A stretch of DNA of 35,108 nt, taken from positions 1 to 35,108 of the forward strand of contig NZ_BONC01000075.1 in assembly GCF_016862515.1 (NCBI RefSeq). Reading direction: 5' to 3'. Below the pieces are notes generated by a model. That model was not told the DNA's origin. It saw only the letters and a program-made list of their open reading frames with translations, and ran no database searches. The position numbers and the translations under genes were made by a program. This DNA is from Asanoa iriomotensis (GTDB lineage: Bacteria; Actinomycetota; Actinomycetes; Mycobacteriales; Micromonosporaceae). Shown here in pieces: positions 33,222-35,108 of this stretch (its first letter is position 1; every line of letters begins with the position of its first letter).

Positions 33222-33265
33222 GGGACAAGCCCGTCCCGGGACCTTGGTCCTAGGACCATCGTCCC
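33222..33265. promoter_or_regulatory. Cluster of palindromes resembling DevR/DosR boxes
   Basis: Two abutting 14-mers, GGGACCTTGGTCCT (33238-33251) and AGGACCATCGTCCC (33252-33265), are inverted copies of one another at 12 of 14 positions. Each resembles the mycobacterial DosR/DevR core GGGACTWWAGTCCC. A third, looser dyad GGGAC-N6-GTCCC (33222-33237) touches the first. The cluster lies between the SDR gene and the GAF kinase, so it could control both; the NarL-type regulator next door is the obvious ligand. Confidence 0.65.
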
Positions 33266-33302
33266 TGGATCGTCGGCGGGCTTCCCGCGCTACGGTGCGT
33301 AG

Positions 33303-34418
33303 GTGGACGCGCGCGAAGAACTGCGGGCGCTCAGCACCGCCGTACTCGCCGTGACCGCGCGCCAATCGGTGCGCGAGGTGCTGCAGACCATCGTTTCGGC
33401 CGCCCGTCGGTTGCTGAATGCCCGATACGCGGCCCTCGGCGTCCCGGACGAGGACTCCGGGGCGTTCGCGGAGTTCGTGGTCGACGGGGTCAGTGACGCA
33501 CAGTGGCGGGCGATCGGCCCGCTGCCTCGCCAGCACGGCCTGCTCGCGGTGCTGCTGCGCGACCCGGCACCGCTGCGCCTGGCCGACATCCGGTCGCACC
33601 CGCGCTTCGAGTACTGGCCGAAACACCACCCGGAGCTGCGCGACTTCCTAGGCATGCCGATCACACACGGCGACGAGATCCTGGGCGCGCTCTACCTGGC
33701 CAACAAGCGCGACGGCTCGTTCGACCGCGAAGACGAGGACCTGTTGCGGATTTTGGCTGGTCACGCTGCGATCGCATTGATCAATGCCAGGTTGTACGAA
33801 CGCAGCCGGGAGCTGTCGGTGCTGGAGGAACGGGACCGGATCGCCCGGGAACTGCACGACTCGGTGGCGCAGAAGCTGTTCTCCCTGCGCCTGACCGCGG
33901 ACGCGGCGGCGGCCCTGGTCTCCCGAGACCCGGACCGGGCTGTTGTTCAGCTGGGTGTGGTGCGGTCGCTTGCCGCAGAGGCCTCGGACGAGCTGCGGGC
34001 GATCGTGGTCGGCCTGCGCCCGGCGGACGTGGCACGCGAGGGCCTGGACGCGGCGCTGGGCAAACAGGTGAGACTGCTGGACCGGGTGCACGCGGCACGG
34101 GTGGTTCTGCGAGTCACGGAGCCGGTGCCTCGGTTGGCACCGGACCGGGAGGACGCGGCATACCGGGTGGTCCAGGAGGCGCTGCACAACGCGTTGCGGC
34201 ACGCGGACGCGCGTACCGTCGAGGTCCGGTTGTTCGTCTCCGCTGTTTCTCTGGTGGTCGAGGTCTGCGACGACGGCCTGGGCCTGCGCCCGACGGACCA
34301 GGCATCGCTGGGCCTCACGTCGATGCGTTCACGGGCGGAGTCGGTGGGCGGCCGCCTGGTGGTGTCGTCGCAGCCCGGCAAGGGCACGACGGTGCGGGTG
34401 GAGGTGCCCATTGAGTGA
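33303..34418 (+). CDS. GAF-domain sensor histidine kinase (NarL/DevS-type)
   Basis: A 371-residue soluble kinase from GTG 33303. Residues 25-165 are a GAF domain. The HisKA_3 dimerisation helix has the phospho-acceptor His185 in RIARELHDSVAQKLFSL. The HATPase domain follows, with EALHNALRHADA (N-box), DDGLG (G1) and a late GKGTTVRVEVP. No transmembrane helices are present, so the signal is cytoplasmic; DevS-like kinases use GAF domains to sense redox or gas through haem, but a haem ligand cannot be confirmed here. TACGGT at 33291-33296 could drive a leaderless mRNA. The stop overlaps the response-regulator start by eight bases. Confidence 0.92.
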   Translation: MDAREELRALSTAVLAVTARQSVREVLQTIVSAARRLLNARYAALGVPDEDSGAFAEFVVDGVSDAQWRAIGPLPRQHGLLAVLLRDPAPLRLADIRSHPRFEYWPKHHPELRDFLGMPITHGDEILGALYLANKRDGSFDREDEDLLRILAGHAAIALINARLYERSRELSVLEERDRIARELHDSVAQKLFSLRLTADAAAALVSRDPDRAVVQLGVVRSLAAEASDELRAIVVGLRPADVAREGLDAALGKQVRLLDRVHAARVVLRVTEPVPRLAPDREDAAYRVVQEALHNALRHADARTVEVRLFVSAVSLVVEVCDDGLGLRPTDQASLGLTSMRSRAESVGGRLVVSSQPGKGTTVRVEVPIE

Positions 34419-35037
34419 CCGGATCCGGGTGCTGGTGGTCGACGACCACGCGATGGTCCGCCAGGGCCTCCGCTCGTTCCTGGAGGTCCAGGACGACCTG
34501 GAGGTAGTCGGCGAGGCCGCCGACGGCGCGGAGGCGGTGGCCCGGACGGCCGAGCTATTGCCGGACGTGGTCCTGCTGGACCTACGCATGCCCGGGGTGG
34601 ACGGTGTGGCGGCGCTGCGCGAGATGACCGCGCGGGGCCTCCCGTCGCGGGTGCTGGTGATCACCAGCTTCACGGAGCCGGCGGCGGTTTTGCCGGCGGT
34701 CCGCGCGGGTGCGGCGGGCTATGTCTACAAGGACGTGGATCCACCGGCGCTGGCGGCCGCGATCAGGTCGGTCCACCTTGGGCACACGCTGCTGCACCCG
34801 GAGGTGGCCCGGGTCCTGAGCGAGGGCGAGTCCGCGGCGGACCCGGCCCGGCTCACACCGCGGGAGCGTCAGGTCCTGACGGAGATCGGTCGGGGCCGGT
34901 CGAATCGGGAGATCGCCCGGTCACTGGGCCTTGCGGAGAAGACGGTCAAGGCCCACGTCAGCGCGATCCTGGCCAAGCTCGGCGTCCAGGACCGCACACA
35001 GGCGGCCCTCTACGCGGTCCGCGCCGGCCTGGCCTGA
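34411..35037 (+). CDS. NarL/FixJ-type response regulator
   Basis: A 208-residue protein. TTG 34411 overlaps the kinase end and has GGAGG six bases upstream. The receiver domain (1-120) shows the acidic pocket VVDDH (Asp11, Asp12), phospho-acceptor Asp57 in LLDLRMPG, Thr/Ser in VITSF and the switch Lys in YVYKD. The LuxR-type helix-turn-helix occupies about 148-208: LTPRERQVLTEIGRGRSNREIA, then EKTVKAHVSAILAKLGVQDR. It forms a two-component pair with the upstream kinase; phosphorylation should drive dimerisation on palindromes such as those at 33222-33265. The last 71 bases of the window after it hold nothing recognisable. Confidence 0.93.
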   Translation: MSDRIRVLVVDDHAMVRQGLRSFLEVQDDLEVVGEAADGAEAVARTAELLPDVVLLDLRMPGVDGVAALREMTARGLPSRVLVITSFTEPAAVLPAVRAGAAGYVYKDVDPPALAAAIRSVHLGHTLLHPEVARVLSEGESAADPARLTPRERQVLTEIGRGRSNREIARSLGLAEKTVKAHVSAILAKLGVQDRTQAALYAVRAGLA

Positions 35038-35108
35038 GGCGACCCGGTCCATTTCGAGCTTGAAACTGCGTGTCCTGGCCTTCAGGGCCGTGCACGCGCC
35101 TCTGCCGC

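Noticed and set aside
1-35108. CRISPR array, rRNA or complete insertion sequence
   Set aside because: No regularly spaced identical repeats, no rRNA-like conserved stretches and no transposase frame were seen.

Overview
The window is high-GC actinobacterial chromosome, probably from a Micromonosporaceae-like filamentous genus. The reasons are strong GC bias at third codon positions, GTG and TTG starts, an AfsR/SARP regulator, an actinobacterial DivIVA-like coiled-coil protein, and genes resembling the SCO2521-SCO2524 families of Streptomyces. No rRNA, tRNA or CRISPR array was found.

Left edge (1-981): a serine recombinase runs off the window on the minus strand. Its start lies about 45 bases from the point where a Methyltransf_19-type gene stops abruptly, so this looks like one end of an integrated element. 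Next come an APH-fold phosphotransferase (1081-1887), a secreted VCBS/FG-GAP-like protein (1910-3166), and a divergent MarR unit: marR, dienelactone hydrolase and VOC protein on the minus strand, FMN reductase on the plus strand, with two inverted-repeat operators between. These are followed by a STAS anti-anti-sigma protein, a CynX-type MFS permease divergent from a GntR/FCD regulator, and MscL.

Centre (8508-17945): a perfect actinobacterial LexA/SOS box sits directly before a 76-residue orphan gene. Then comes the most unusual block. Four minus-strand genes resemble the SCO2524, SCO2523 (variant P-loop), SCO2522 and SCO2521 families. A plus-strand gene for a 1445-residue protein (DUF4062, TIR-like; NACHT-type NTPase; about 17 HEAT repeats of 34 residues) sits between the SCO2522-like and SCO2521-like genes. 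The domain plan is that of bacterial NLR-like immune proteins. The whole cassette is a candidate undescribed conflict or signalling system.

Right part: a secreted metzincin-type protease converges on an AfsR/SARP regulator, with a strong hairpin terminator inside the regulator's coding end. Divergent from the regulator is a tightly coupled run of three alpha/beta hydrolases and a truncated metallo-beta-lactamase-fold gene. Two more secreted peptidases follow (trypsin-like; HExxH enzyme with an immune-inhibitor-A-like C-terminus), then a DUF302 protein, a DivIVA-like coiled-coil protein, and an overlapping SDR/QueA-like pair. The window ends with a GAF histidine kinase and NarL-type response regulator, preceded by palindromes resembling DevR/DosR boxes.

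All calls come from reading the sequence and remembered family motifs. No database search was run.
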